Below are positions 46,862 to 58,585 of a stretch of 64,000 nt of DNA, piece after piece (the first letter of the stretch is position 1; every line of letters starts with the position of its first letter). The stretch covers positions 25,331,660 to 25,395,659 of the forward strand of contig CM063285.1 of the NCBI GenBank assembly GCA_032173965.1. Direction: 5' to 3'. The notes beneath the pieces are model-generated. The model was not told the DNA's origin, made no database searches, and saw only the letters and a list, made by a program, of their open reading frames with translations. The translations under genes were made by a program, and so were the position numbers. The DNA comes from Sitta carolinensis. Its lineage: Eukaryota > Chordata > Aves > Passeriformes > Sittidae.

Positions 46862-46896
46862 GGCAGGGCAGGGCAGGGCAGGGCAGGGCAGGGCAG
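46862..46896. repeat. (GGCAG)7 microsatellite
   Basis: Seven perfect GGCAG pentamers, 80 bp into WDR17 intron 1 and still inside the CpG island. Complement is CTGCC. Probably polymorphic in length. Confidence 0.95.
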
Positions 46897-48850
46897 GTGC
46901 GGCGTTTCGTGCCCCGCGGGGCGCGGCACGGCCCGGGAGGTTGTGCGGGGCTCGGCCGGGCCGCGCCGCCCTGCGCCCACCTGCGCTCCTGGGACGGAGC
47001 GGCCCCGGGGAGCTCTTGGTGTGTGGAGCATCCAGGAGCCGTCTGACGGTACTGTCGGGATTTTGCTGTTTTGGGGGCTGTCCTACTGTGTGTGTGTCTC
47101 TCTACAAACGTGCTTGTGCGGAGACACGAACTTAAGATCGAGTAAAGGCGGAGGCAGCAATCTCTAAAAGAAGCAAGCTGCGTGGCAAACACTTGCCCTC
47201 CGCAGAGGGGGGAGAGCTTTGGACTTGTTTATACTATAAATGCTTTTCTCAGCTGGAACGAGTGTGGGAGGAGGAAGCAAAATCAAGCTTAGAGAATCAA
47301 AAGAAATCATTCAAGTACAAAAGCAAACTACAAGCTAAGTAAGCAAAGCTTATGAAAGTGAATTTATGACAGCAGACTCTACAAATGAAGAAATAAGGGG
47401 TTTTTTTTTCTGTTCAGTAACTTCTGATATCTTAAGAGATGTTGCTTTACATAGACATTGTCATGCAACAATTTGAGAAACTTTGGAAATTTTTGAAGGC
47501 TTGAAGATGGCAGGTATGAAATCAAAGTCTGAGCAAGATCTTTAATTACTGGTTATGCAGCAGTGAAGAACATAATTAATCCTGGATTTTATAATCGATA
47601 AAGACCATACTATCTTAATAATGGGCTTAATTATGGCATGATATAGAAAATAAATATTTGGAAATGTCTTTTTTGAGCGCTAAACCCTGTTGCTTCAAGA
47701 ATCTCTTTCTGATTGCCATTCAAAAATTTAATGGACTGGGAAGTTCATTGTGCCTCTTTCTAACTAATTCTACAGGTGTTTTAAAGTAGTTTTGAGCCTT
47801 CTGGTTTTGTACCTTTTTAAAAAATGTTACCATGACATTATGAAGCTACCTGCTATTCATAAGAGTATAACAGGGGAGAATTCTGATAAGAAACATGTAT
47901 GGTAAATAGTAAGATGTTCTTCAAACTTTAGTACAGTTATTTTGCTTTATTTCTGGTAAGGCATATTTCCCACTGTTTTACAATAAGTTCAAGTTGCTAA
48001 TCCTTGCACTCCCTAATTTTTTTTGTAGTCCTAAAACAGGGAAAATACACTTGTGTTGTGACATTTCTTTCCTAATTACAGGTACAACCATATAAGTTTC
48101 TGATACATTTTAGGGTTTCTGTTAGAGAATAAGTGCCTTGCAGAAATCAGTCTAGAAGGCTTTGTGTTATCCTTATTTATATTTTGCATTTCAAAACTGT
48201 TCAAAAGCCTCAGTTAAGACTGTAGTCATCTTCGACAAATTGTTGTAAACCATACGGAGACATGGTGGTATAAAGAACTTGCAAAGGTAATGTGGAGTTT
48301 GCATGGGAGAATACAAATAATACAAAAATTTTAAAATATCATGGGACTAATGTTTTGCTTACTTCTTCCTCAGTTTCAACATTCTCTATGTTCTCTTGTA
48401 CCAAATCTTGGACTCTTTGAGGAGTTCTGGAAGTTTAAAGTAATAAACTTGTCAAATGGTCATCTGCTATGAGGAAAATTTCCACATAGCAAGAACAATG
48501 TAAGAAGGTCCTTGGTGAGTCCAAATGGTCCATTTAATTCAGTATTTTATTTCTGGCAGTGTTAATAGGAGATTATAACTTAGGGAAAGCAGTATTTCCT
48601 CTTCCTGCAGTCTATGAATGAAAGTTGATGTGGCCAATAAGAGTAACCTCACCAAGTCCTGGTGGTGACATTATTCATTTTGTAAGGCAAAATATAGGCA
48701 GCACGAGTGAAGTAAATATCAGTATAGCATTTGAATTACAGAAAGTGGCTACAAGAACTGTGAATTCCCCTGTAGAGTACAGGCAATTCAGTGACATCCT
48801 ATCACTCAGGCTAGCCATTATTAATGGTAGGAGCTGAGCTCTGCTATGAG

Positions 48851-48926
48851 CACTGGAGAAAGACAGAAGCTTTTATGGTAATCTTTTCCACTGGAGAAAG
48901 ACAGAAGCTTTTATGGTAATCTTTTC
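48851..48926. repeat. 38-bp perfect tandem duplication
   Basis: The unit begins CACTGGAGAAAGACAGAAGC and ends TTTTC; copy 1 is 48851-48888 and copy 2 is 48889-48926, with no mismatch. Lack of divergence means it is recent. It lies in WDR17 intron 1. Confidence 0.97.
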
Positions 48927-51900
48927 CCCACTTGCATCCTATAGGCACACCTTGACTGAATCCATTGGGGCCGTTTATTCCTTATCCTGTTCTAGTACTG
49001 GTTGGAGAATATGGTTTTTCTGTTATGTGTGGTATTTATTTGGTTGTCAGTAAAGGCCTGTAGAACTTTGCCGACTTTTTTTATTTTATGACAATATAAT
49101 TTCTTAGTTCTCGAGGCAGTGTCAAGTGTAGGAACTTGCCTCTTCCAGTTCTTTCTTTGTTGGTATTTTAATTTATGCTGATGACCTTGACTGTACTGTT
49201 GTCTCTGCTAAGTCTTCTCCTTACCTTTTTTCACTTGGACTACTTTATTTAAATGTATGTGGGAAACTGTGTGTAAGCAAACAAGTTGCTAAATAGTGAT
49301 TTTTAAGATCTTCATCAGAGGTGAGTCCTTTTTTGGTTGTCCAGTATCTAATTTCTTATTTATTGATGGTCTCAGAAGCTCAGAGGCTCTCAGAAGCAGT
49401 TGTTGCAGTGGAAAAGGATTGATGTAATATTTTTCTTTTTCCTTGGGCTGTATATTATAGGTCTTGTATTGATGAGGTTAATACTGCTTTTCCCCTACTT
49501 AATGAAGTTTTTTTTTTTTTCCTTAATGCTTTTACTGACTATAAATTTGCTTCAGGTTCAGGAACTTCTACCTACCTTCTAGCCAACATGACCAATTTGA
49601 ACTCAGCTGCTTAGCATGTGTGACATCTTCATATCTTTGAATTACATTTCTATATCTCTGATGATTCCCTCCTTATTTCATTATTTTTTAAACCCCTGTA
49701 TTTAAATATTTATATCCATCTCTCTTGAATGTGCTAACCAAACATAATATATGAATGACAGGTATAAAGGTGTTAGGCCTCCTTCTGTGTTGACAGTATC
49801 TTTCCTAACATGCTGTACATCTCTTCTGGCTACATCTTGTTGATGACTCTTGTTGGTGACTCATACTTTTCCCATGGTTTGTTACATCCAGTGTTTGACT
49901 GATTTCGTAAGTTTTTTTCCTTCTGACCGAATCCATTCTGCTTGATGTACTATAGTTGTGTAGTACGTACTCAATTTCATGGTCTTAAAACCCACCGCCT
50001 CTATTTGCAATTTTTTTTTGGGGGGGGGCAAGGGGGACAACACACAGTGTTTATCTCATCCCTTTGAGTTATATGTTTTAAGATCTAGTTTGTTTCTGTC
50101 TTACATGTAATTGTTGACATTTACTTGTACTATTCGATAACAATCTCTGTAACCTCTTTCTTAATGAGACTTGACTGGCCTAGTTTGTTGACAGTCTGAA
50201 ACCTAATTCTTAGGTTTTAAACTTCTGTATTCTCTTTTTCAATCTGGCTAAAGAATCATTTGGAAATTTTACATTAGTTGATTATCTTTAATGTCTTTAC
50301 CCCACCTAGGTTAATCAAGGTCTAAGAGAACCTAATTAATTAATTATTATGCCACTATTTTCATTCTCCTTCCTTTTCAAGTTGTTACCTATTGTCCGAA
50401 AATACCTGTGATGGAGGACTGGTAACAGTTGCATGAAAGAGGGTATGTCAGATCCAGGAGACCAGTTTTATACGTTGGTTTAGATTTCAAGAAAGAAAGA
50501 TTGAGTCTTGTGCTGTCAAGTGTGAGGTTAGTGTTGAGAAGAGCTCGTCTCGACACTAATCATTTGTTGCTAACTTAAGCACATCTTTTATACCTAACTG
50601 CTGGCTGAAACAGGTATGTAGTTGTATCCCATACTGGTTTCACAGACAATCTTTTTACAGTTAAATTACAGTTAAAGAGTTTCTTATTTTGGGGTTTGTT
50701 GTGATGTTTGCGTTTTTTAGGTTTATTTTGCCTTTATTGATATTTTGGCACAAGTGGCTCTTAAGTATCTGAACAAACCTGTTAAACTGACTGCTCTGTA
50801 AAAATTCCTAGGGCAGAAAATCTAATTTTTTAGGACATTATACTGGAGACAAACTTTTCAAGTCTTGACCTGTTCTTTCTAATAAAATCAAATTTTTCTT
50901 GCCCACATCTAGCTTTAACCACTAGGTCAAATTTGGAAAATTAATAAGTTGATATACAGCTGGATGTCATTCCTACTTTGACTGTTCAACCTTTCTTCAG
51001 CAAATCCATTAACAAATACCGTTGATTTTAAATATCACCTTGAGTTTCACAGCTAGAAAGAATTTGCTTTATTTAATTAAATTCTTTTTCTACTTTCAGT
51101 TTATTTTCTTTGTGGTCTTTCTTGGGTTACAGATGCTGATAATTTTCTTCACAGTAAAGTTTTTGCTACATGAGGGAGTGTTTATGTTATTTCTTATATC
51201 TGCCTTAGAAATGTACTTTATAATAATTATTATTTAATTTATATTTATCTTAATATCCAAATCAGTCAACTATAGTATAAAAAGTTGATATAATTAAAAT
51301 ATTTACTTTATAATGTCTGCATTATAATTCCAAACAGGGATTTGCACTATTATAACCTAATTTATTCAAATCTAATATGTATCTGAAGAATATGTTAGAA
51401 TGGAATGACTTAGCTAGACATAGATAAATTCTTGTTATCATGATACAACAAAATGCATGCATTATGTTTCTTGGCATTTGAACTGTTTGCTGATAGACTA
51501 AAAAACCATCAAGTGGTCATGTGGAGTTAGCTACCTGCCAGGTTAAATCATAACTGGGGCATTTTCACATTGACTATATTCAAATTTTATACAAGTGGTG
51601 ATTATGAAACTGAGTCAAGTATTTCAATATAGATACAGTTTTGTGAATAAGATTGTAATTTTTCTATGTAAATATACTTTGTGCTTTTTCTGTCTTTTTT
51701 TACCAAGGACACAATTTGAGATATTTAACTTTGCCATTTCTTATATATATTCTTCACAGAATTAGAATAGCATCTGCTAAGCCATAGTAAAAGTGGTACT
51801 ATAAAAAATGTATATATAAACTTATAATTTTTTTTTCATTTATTTTCTTGGGAAAAGACTGTAAAGCTTCATTGAATTTATTTTTATAATCCAGTTATGG

Positions 51901-53721
51901 AACATCCTTAAGAAGCTACATGATCAAGTCCAATCCACTGCTATTGTTGGTAGCTAAAGCTTAATCTCCTCTATAAACTGATAAAGCTCAATCTTAAAAG
52001 TAGCTTGTGAGAAGGTTGTGTGCAAGTCTCAGCCTAGATTCTGTCTGGTAGTGATGATAGTGTTGTACATCTGTTACTAATAGCTTATTCTAATCACTCC
52101 AAGGTGGCCTGGTTGTTCTGTATGTCATCTTGTCCTGATAAACCCATACAGCTTGTTGGGAAAGAGCGAGTGAGGGAAAAAATAAAAAAGGACAACTAAT
52201 TACAGCCCTGCTAGGTTTGTGCCATTAGTAGCTTGATAGGAGCTGGGGAAGTCTAGGGAAAACTGATTCTTACCTGATCATGTATGACATAAGATCTCTG
52301 AGGTATAGGTTTCCTTTGTCATTATCACATGATTGCTTGCACAGCTGTACTCTAAGCATTGTATTTTAGAATTTATTTTAGGATATTTGGCATTATTACA
52401 TACTTTGTGTTCTCAGTGTAAAGATTCTTAGTGTGCTAGTTAATGAATAAAACCTGAGGGTTCAACTGACTTCTTTGCTATAGATATTGGTGTAATGAAT
52501 TTGCATAATGGCATATGAATTATGAAAGTAATAAATGTCTATACTTTTGTAATTTAAAGAAATTTTTAAGTATTTAGTTCTTAGGTTATTTGTTGTCGGA
52601 ACTCATTTTTGTTACGAAGATTTTTTTGTAATGAATTTTGTGTCTTCAATGCAAAGTCGCAGCATGTTAATCTTTACTAATTCAGTAGTTAAGGCAGATA
52701 ATTTTTAGAGTTATGATGAGACATGAAATTATGTCTACAGGGATTGGCAGGAAGTTTTCTCACAGAACTGAGTACAGCAAAAATAAAAATTCTGAGGTAA
52801 AAATTCAATTGATTGAAAATAATTATTTTGAAACATATATAATGCAGTAGCATTATGATTGATTTATTAAGATTTATGACAAGAATATATAAAACATGAA
52901 TTTTTTATAGAAGTTATACAGACAAATGTCTAAATATTTCTGTATATGATAGTTAAGCAGAAACAGAAACAGTGGTCAAAGATATATTTGGAAAAAAGAT
53001 TGCATGGTTGATTTGTCACAGGATATCAACTTCAAATTAGTAATTAACAGCAAATTAGGTTGTAAAAGTGGAAGATCAAAATAGATTTCTTAGCTCTCAT
53101 CCATTTCTGAAAATCTTCATTCATGACTGAAATGCATTGCTGACTTCTGATGTTGCCAGATAACATGGGAGAGTAGCATCAGTTTGTTCATTCCAATGCA
53201 ATATGGGACATTATTTTCAGATGTAATCTTTTATCCTCTCTTTTCTAGGTAAATTATACATGTATGCTATATTTAGGTATATTTTTGATTAGTGCGAGGA
53301 GATTGAGGCTTCTATACTCTTTAGCATATCTTTCCAGATTCTTCAGGTCATGTCTTTTGCAAAGAACAACGTAGTAGCTTGCTCTCATAATAAACAGACA
53401 TCTGCACTGAAATGTCCAGAAGATCAATTTTAATATGAAATACAAAGAGAAAATAACCACTGATTTTTTTTTTTTAATTACTTTGTCAGGGGGTGGGGTA
53501 GTTGGTTGTGTTTGGTTTCTTGTAACTCTTGTGCTGAACTTTAATGACACATTGTGATGTTTATATGCTAAAGCATCATAATTTTCAACATCCCTTCCAC
53601 TTTTTCCTTTTTTTTTTTTTTTAATTTTTTTTTTTATTTATGCCTAGCCAATCTGAAATGAGCTAAAATGAGAGTACCTAGTTCCAGAAGGAGGATTGTG
53701 AAATGCCTGCAACACAAGTTT

Positions 53722-53957
53722 AATCATAGTATATCTCAAGTTCGAAGGGGTCTGTAAGGATCATTGAGTCCAACGTCCTCCTCCTCACTAAACCACATGA
53801 CTAAGAACATTGTGCAGATGCTCAGTGAAATCTGAATGGTTTGGTGTCATGAAAGCTTCAGGAGGTATCTGTCCTAGTGACTGACCACCCTCTCAGTGAA
53901 GAACCTTTTCATAATGTCTAGCCTGAACATACCCTGACACAGTTTCATGCTCTTTTC
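53722..53957 (-). mobile_element. CR1: CR1 LINE 3' fragment
   Basis: AATCATAGTATATCTCAAGT at the left is a degenerate CR1 3' tail in complement; 'ggatcattgagtccaacgtcc' and 'ctcagtgaagaaccttttc' are CR1 3'UTR words. About 236 bp, diverged. It lies antisense in WDR17 intron 1. Confidence 0.88.
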
Positions 53958-54329
53958 TTATGTCAGCTTGAGAATTAAACAATTGTTTCTGCATCAAATG
54001 AATAGGATGCTTTGTCTTTTTTTATTCCTTCTACAATATTGTAAACATTTATTGGGCAGTATATTGTATACTGTATAAACCTTGAAGATGTCTCTTGGTC
54101 TGATCTATAATAGTACATTTTTTTGTCCTTAAATAGAGATCAAAGAACACTTAGCTGGAGGTACCAACTGGACTTTAGCTGAAAAGCGTACTAAGTTACT
54201 TATAGAACAATAATATTAACATTAATTACAATTTAAGGGATAGAATGCTTTGAGGTTTTTCATATTTTTATTATAATATTTAGTACACAGTTTTATTCAT
54301 CCTACACATACAATTTTTTTATACCTGTA

Positions 54330-54883
54330 TGTCATGGTTTAACCCCAACTAACAGGCAAGTCCCACTCAGCCACCCAGCTACTCTCTCACTCCCCCACCA
54401 GCAGGATCAGGGAGAGAATCTGCAGGGTAAAAGCCAGAGAACTTGTGGGTTGAGATAAAGACAGTTTAATAGGGAAATCAAAAGCTGAGCACACAAGCAA
54501 AGCTAACCAAGGAATTCTTTTACTTTCCAAGGGCAGGGAGGTCCTCAGCCATCTCCAGGAGAGCACGGCCCCATCAGTGGTTACTTGGGAAGACAAACAC
54601 TATCACTCTGAATGTCTCCCCCCAACCCCCTTCATCCCCTTGCTTTATGTACTTAGCATGATGTAGTATAGTCTGGAATACTGGTTTGGTCAATTTGGGT
54701 CAGATGTCCCAGCCTGAATTTCCTTACAGCCTCACAAGCACCCCCAGAAAATGCCTTGGCTCTTTGTAAACTATATTAATTATAATCTCTGTGTTGTCAA
54801 TTATTTTCAGCACAAACCCAAAACACATCCCCATACCAGCCACTAGAAAGAAAATTGACTTTACCCTAGCCAAAACCAGCACA
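54330..54883 (-). mobile_element. ERVL-type solo LTR (554 bp) with 5-bp target duplication
   Basis: Read on the - strand it starts TGTGCTGGTTTTGGCTAGGG and ends GGTTAAACCATGACA, a terminal pair common to a large avian LTR group. CTGTA lies immediately left (54325-54329) and immediately right (54884-54888): an exact 5-bp target duplication. A poly(A) signal ATTAAA (+ strand TTTAAT, 54465-54470) lies toward its 3' end and supports - orientation. No internal proviral sequence. The LTR is antisense to WDR17. The 61- and 69-codon - frames are LTR sequence. Confidence 0.93.
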
Positions 54884-55286
54884 CTGTAGTATAATAGCTT
54901 TCCCAGCACTTAGAGATGAATGATGAAATAGGCAAAAAGATAATTGCGTCATAACGCATTTGCAGTCTTTCTTGTCTTGTCATTATTTTTCATAATTCTT
55001 AATTTATTTACAGGTAATTGTAACAGATATTTTCAAGTGGTGTAAGTTCCCATCTGCTATCCTGAGAAGATTTTACATCTGTATATCTGTACGTTTGAGT
55101 TGAAGATACTTACCAGTATCCAGAAAGGATAGTACAGTATCCATTTCCATTTTAGCCCATGCTTTCCTGATGATACTGAAGCTAAATGTGGGTCACAGTG
55201 TTTGTCTGTCTTGAGAGACTCGTTCTGACAGGTTGATATTGAGACTAGAAAACTCAGATCACATAGATGGTGGAGGAGCTACAGGC

Positions 55287-56504
55287 TGTTGTGGTTTGAC
55301 ACTCACCAAACTTCAGGCACCCATGAAAGCTACTTGCTCAACCTTTCCTGCCACAGATAGGCAGAGGAGAGAAAAATTAATGAAGGTTCATGAGTTGAGA
55401 TATGGACTGGGAGAAAAAACTTCCAAGGGCAAAACAGGCTCAACTTAAAGGTACAAAGTGAATTTATAGCAAACAAAATCAGAGGAGGATAGTGAGAAAT
55501 AAGCCCTTAAAAACATTCGTTCTTCCCCCAGCCCTTCCCTCTTTCCTACCACAGGTGAAGGGAGACAGGGTGTGGAGGTTTGATCAGTTTGTCACCCAAG
55601 GTTTTCTTCCTCTGCACAGGGAGAGGAGTCCTTCCCATACTATGCTGTGGGGTCCCTCCCATGGGAGACAGTTCTCCATGAACCTCTCCAGGGTGGCTCC
55701 AAATATCATGAGCAGGAGTCCTCCCAGAACTGCTGCAGCATGAATCCCTCCCACAGACACACAGTCTTTCCAAAACTGCTGCAGTGTGGGCCACTCTTCC
55801 ACGGGGTGCAGTTCTCCAAGGACAGGCTGCTCCAGCTGGGCAACAGAGCCCTCTCTCTCCACTGGGTCTCCCAGTGGATCACATCTCCTCCAGGCATCCA
55901 TTGTTCCAGCATGGGCACCTCCCCTTGGGCTGTGGGTGGATCTCTGCATCCCCCATGGATCTCCATGGGCTGTGGGTGGATCTCTGCACCCCCATGGATC
56001 TCCATGGGCTGTGGGTGGATCTCTGCACCCCCCATGGATCCCCATGGGCTGTGGGTGGATCTCTGCATCCCCCATGGATCTCCATGGGCTGTGGGTGGAT
56101 CTCTGCCCCCCTCGTGGATCCCATGGTTGCAGGAGCTCATCTGCTTCACCATGGTCTCACCACAGCCTGCAGGGGAGTACTGGCTCCAATGGCTGGAGCA
56201 GCTCCTTTCCTCCTTCTCCACTGACCTTGATTTCTCCATGATGTTTCCCTCCCTCGTTCTCACCTTTTCTTCTCTGGATAGAAAAAATTGCACTATGTTT
56301 TGATTTTCTTACTAAATATGTTATCACAGAGGCATTACAAACATCTCTAATTGGCCCAGCTTTGGCCAGCAGCATGTCCATCTTCAGAGCCATCAGGGAT
56401 TGGCTATGCCAGGCATGCTGGAAGCTTCCAGAAGCTTCTCACAGATGCCACTCTGTGGCCCCTCCACCCCACAACCAAAATTCAGGCTCCGCAAGACCAA
56501 TACA
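55287..56504 (-). mobile_element. ERVL-type solo LTR (1218 bp) with 5-bp target duplication
   Basis: On the - strand it starts TGTATTGGTCTTGCGGAGCC and ends CAAACCACAACA. CAGGC stands directly before (55282-55286) and directly after (56505-56509), an exact 5-bp target duplication. A 40-bp minisatellite of five units lies within (55927-56124). The - strand words 'ctctgtgataacatatttag' and 'aagcttctggaagcttcc' are those of a long avian LTR group. No gag/pol remains. The large overlapping frames of 146-218 codons on both strands come from the stop-poor minisatellite and are not genes. Confidence 0.92.
55927..56124. repeat. 40-bp minisatellite, five copies, inside LTR
   Basis: Units start GGGCTGTGGGTGGATCTCTG and end near CCATGGATCTCCAT at 55927, 55967, 56006, 56046 and 56086; lengths are 40, 39, 40, 40 and 39. 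The first four differ at one to three positions; the last has a diverged right half. Each unit junction contains CCATGGA-TC-TCCATGG, a small hairpin. Confidence 0.96.
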
Positions 56505-58484
56505 CAGGCATAAAAGAGAAACAAGTTTACATAGATAGTGGAACAGCTACAGGCACAAAAAGAAACAAATTTGTTTCTATCGAACAACTTGTAATTCTTT
56601 GATCAAGATTCTCAGTGATACTATGTGCCCTTATGAAAAAGACAAACACCCTGAAAGCCAAGACTTTCCTTGATTGACAAGTTTTAATTTATGCTTGAAA
56701 CCACGATTTTCATGTGTAACAAGAGGTAATAATGGGGACATGTTTTAACAATCTGTAAAATTTTTGTTCACAGGAGTGGTACATTAGTAATGTTTTAATT
56801 GTTTACTTATAGACCATGGTTATGGTTGGGGATTTCTTCAGCACAGCGATTCGAGGTGACTGAATTAGTCCTGTGTTTCTCATACAGTTTATGAGACCAT
56901 GCAATTCAGTGCACTTTGCATGGTTAATGTTTCAGCTGAAATCTCGAAGGGCAAGTAATTTGAAACATTTCAGCAGTATTGCAGGAAGTTCTGTATATTC
57001 TTGTGTCTGTATCCATTTACATGGAGGACTGTATAACTAGAAAAAAAATCTGATAATCTTGGAATGCTACTTCCTATTGCTGGGTGTCTTGATTTAAATA
57101 TTTGTGGTGTAGCATGTGTAGTTGTATTTTTGGGGGGGTTTTGTTTGTTTCTTTTTTTTTTTTTTTTTCCTCATTGGATGTCATAATTTCTGAGTAAGAG
57201 GTTGGGAACCAAAAGTACAGCTGCTTTTCTTTATTCCCCTGGAGAATGTCACCTGCCTATACAGTACCCTTAATGGAAACTACACATTCTGGGGTAGGAC
57301 AGGTAATGACACAGAATTGCTCTGTAGAACTGGTAAGTAATGTCTGCCAGTTAATATCTGGTACTTCTAGCTGTTCTCTTCCTACTTTGCTTTGCTTATT
57401 TCTTTATTAAACAGTGGATTTTCCTCTTAATTTTTTGCATTTATTATACTACAAATGGTGGGGAACAACTTGTTAAGTTGGTATGGAAAGGCTGAGGTTG
57501 TCTGGATCCTAGGTTTCTTAAGAAACTGGTTTGTTTTTAGGTCTGCACAATCTCTGTTGAGGATTTAATAGTTGCTGTAACCATGCAGTCAGGAAGATTT
57601 GTATGATAATGTTTCCTAAACAGCACAGCTGATGAAATATATTGCTGCAGTACTGAAATATAGTAGTACATTTTTATTCCTTTTTACCTTTCATTTTCAC
57701 TGGCATAATGCACTGTGAAATCTAATGTGAAACTTGGAAGCATACCAGAAAAGGATACTACCTGTGAAAGGAATAAATGCTGTCAGATATGTGACACTTC
57801 TGAGGAAGAGAAAAGAAGCAGATCAATTCTGATGAATTAGTTAAATTAGGCTTTTTACATTTTTCAGCCAGCAATGGTGGCTGCGGCTGAGCTCTTTAGG
57901 CTCTGCTGGCTGTGAACAATGGAGATGCAGATTTATTTTTTTCCTCCTCTTTAAAAAAAAAAAAAAAATGTTAAACCAATGCTTGGTATTTGCGATAATT
58001 TTGGCCCCTCCTACTGTGTCAATTGAAACCACTCCCTACATAACCAAAACAAATCATTCCCCATGATTCTGGATATTTTACATTTCGGTACAAGCTTTTG
58101 TGCACTGAACTACATTTTGTAGACGGTACATTTTTTAAAAAGGAAAGTAATTTTTTAGGAAAGAGAGAAGAATGACTCAAACAGCACCTCATTTTCAGAG
58201 CTCAGAAGCACAGCAAAATCAATCTTGAAGCACTAACCTGCTTTAATTTTAAATACTGGAATATATTATATTAATTGTTTTAGTATTGATTTCTGTTTTC
58301 CATTAGAAAATCCATTACACAGAACATTTAAATTGATGTTAAAAGTATTTCAGATTATATATTTAGGAATTTAAAACTTATTAGTCAGAAATCCTACCAC
58401 AGACTTCAGATCTGATCTTTGAATAGCTTGTTGTAGTGTTGAGTAAATTTTAGCACAGGACTTATTTTACTCATATGTGTTCAG

Positions 58485-58585
58485 GTTCTGTATTTTTTAT
58501 TTCAACTGTGCCTTCTTTCATGGCTTGGATGACTTATATTTCCCACTGGTTTGATGAAGATGATTGGTATGAAGGACAACAAAGA
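58485..58585 (+). CDS. WDR17: WDR17 exon 2 (first coding exon, N-terminus)
   Basis: WDR17 is a large WD40-repeat protein, expressed as I recall mainly in retina and testis, with no well-defined biochemical role. This exon encodes only the first 22 residues, ATG at 58520 to AGA at 58585: MAWMTYISHWFD, then EDDWYEGQQR. From memory the human long isoform starts MAWMTYISNWFEQDDWYEG, so the match is close over the whole exon. The acceptor is TATGTGTTCAG|GTTC (58484/58485) with a pyrimidine-rich lead; the donor AGA|GTAAGA (58585/58586) closes in phase 0. The ATG has G at +4 but T at -3, a mediocre start context. The WD40 repeats would be in exons beyond the window. A shorter isoform known in mammals starts at a later Met in the next exon, which suggests this exon can be skipped. 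Confidence 0.85.

Larger units (their letters stand above)
46380..47030 (+). promoter_or_regulatory. WDR17: CpG island 2, WDR17 promoter
   Basis: About 650 bp with dense CpG and GC-rich words, bounded by AT-rich DNA. The WDR17 first coding exon lies 11.5 kb downstream on the + strand with no other CpG island between, so this island is the likely promoter. It contains two X-box-like motifs (46690-46702 and 46724-46736), a GC-rich CR1 relic (46557-46610), a strong + strand splice donor (46781) and a (GGCAG)7 repeat in early intron 1. No TATA box is evident, as is usual for CpG-island promoters. The many 60-212-codon frames here on both strands are products of the high GC content. Confidence 0.65.
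55261..56573. repeat. 45-bp tandem duplication split by an LTR
   Basis: Unit copy 1 begins ACATAGATGGTGGAGGAGCT at 55261, is interrupted after ACAGGC (55286) by the LTR, and resumes after the target duplication with ATAAAAGAGAAACAAGTTT (56510-56528). Copy 2 is contiguous, from ACATAGATAGTGGAACAGCT at 56529 through AGAAACAAATTT near 56573. The copies differ at about half a dozen positions, so the duplication predates the insertion. Confidence 0.8.
46781..58484 (+). other. WDR17: WDR17 intron 1
   Basis: An 11.7-kb intron from the GTGAGG donor to the TTCAG acceptor at 58484. Apart from the repeats listed (38-bp duplication, CR1 fragment, two antisense ERVL-type LTRs, (GGCAG)7) it is AT-rich and holds no exon I can support. 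Runs such as T9G9 near 50.01-50.03 kb and G7 to T-rich at 57.13-57.17 kb are low complexity. Confidence 0.6.

Noticed and set aside
46474..47192. Long frames (147-212 codons) in the 46.4-47.2 kb island
   Set aside because: Arg/Ala/Pro/Gly-rich frames open on both strands because CpG-rich DNA has few stops; the splice donor at 46781 cuts the + frames, and the WDR17 start codon is in the next exon.
55584..56303. Overlapping frames of 146-218 codons on both strands
   Set aside because: They cross a five-copy minisatellite within a solo LTR; lack of stops is due to the repeat unit and is seen in several frames on both strands.
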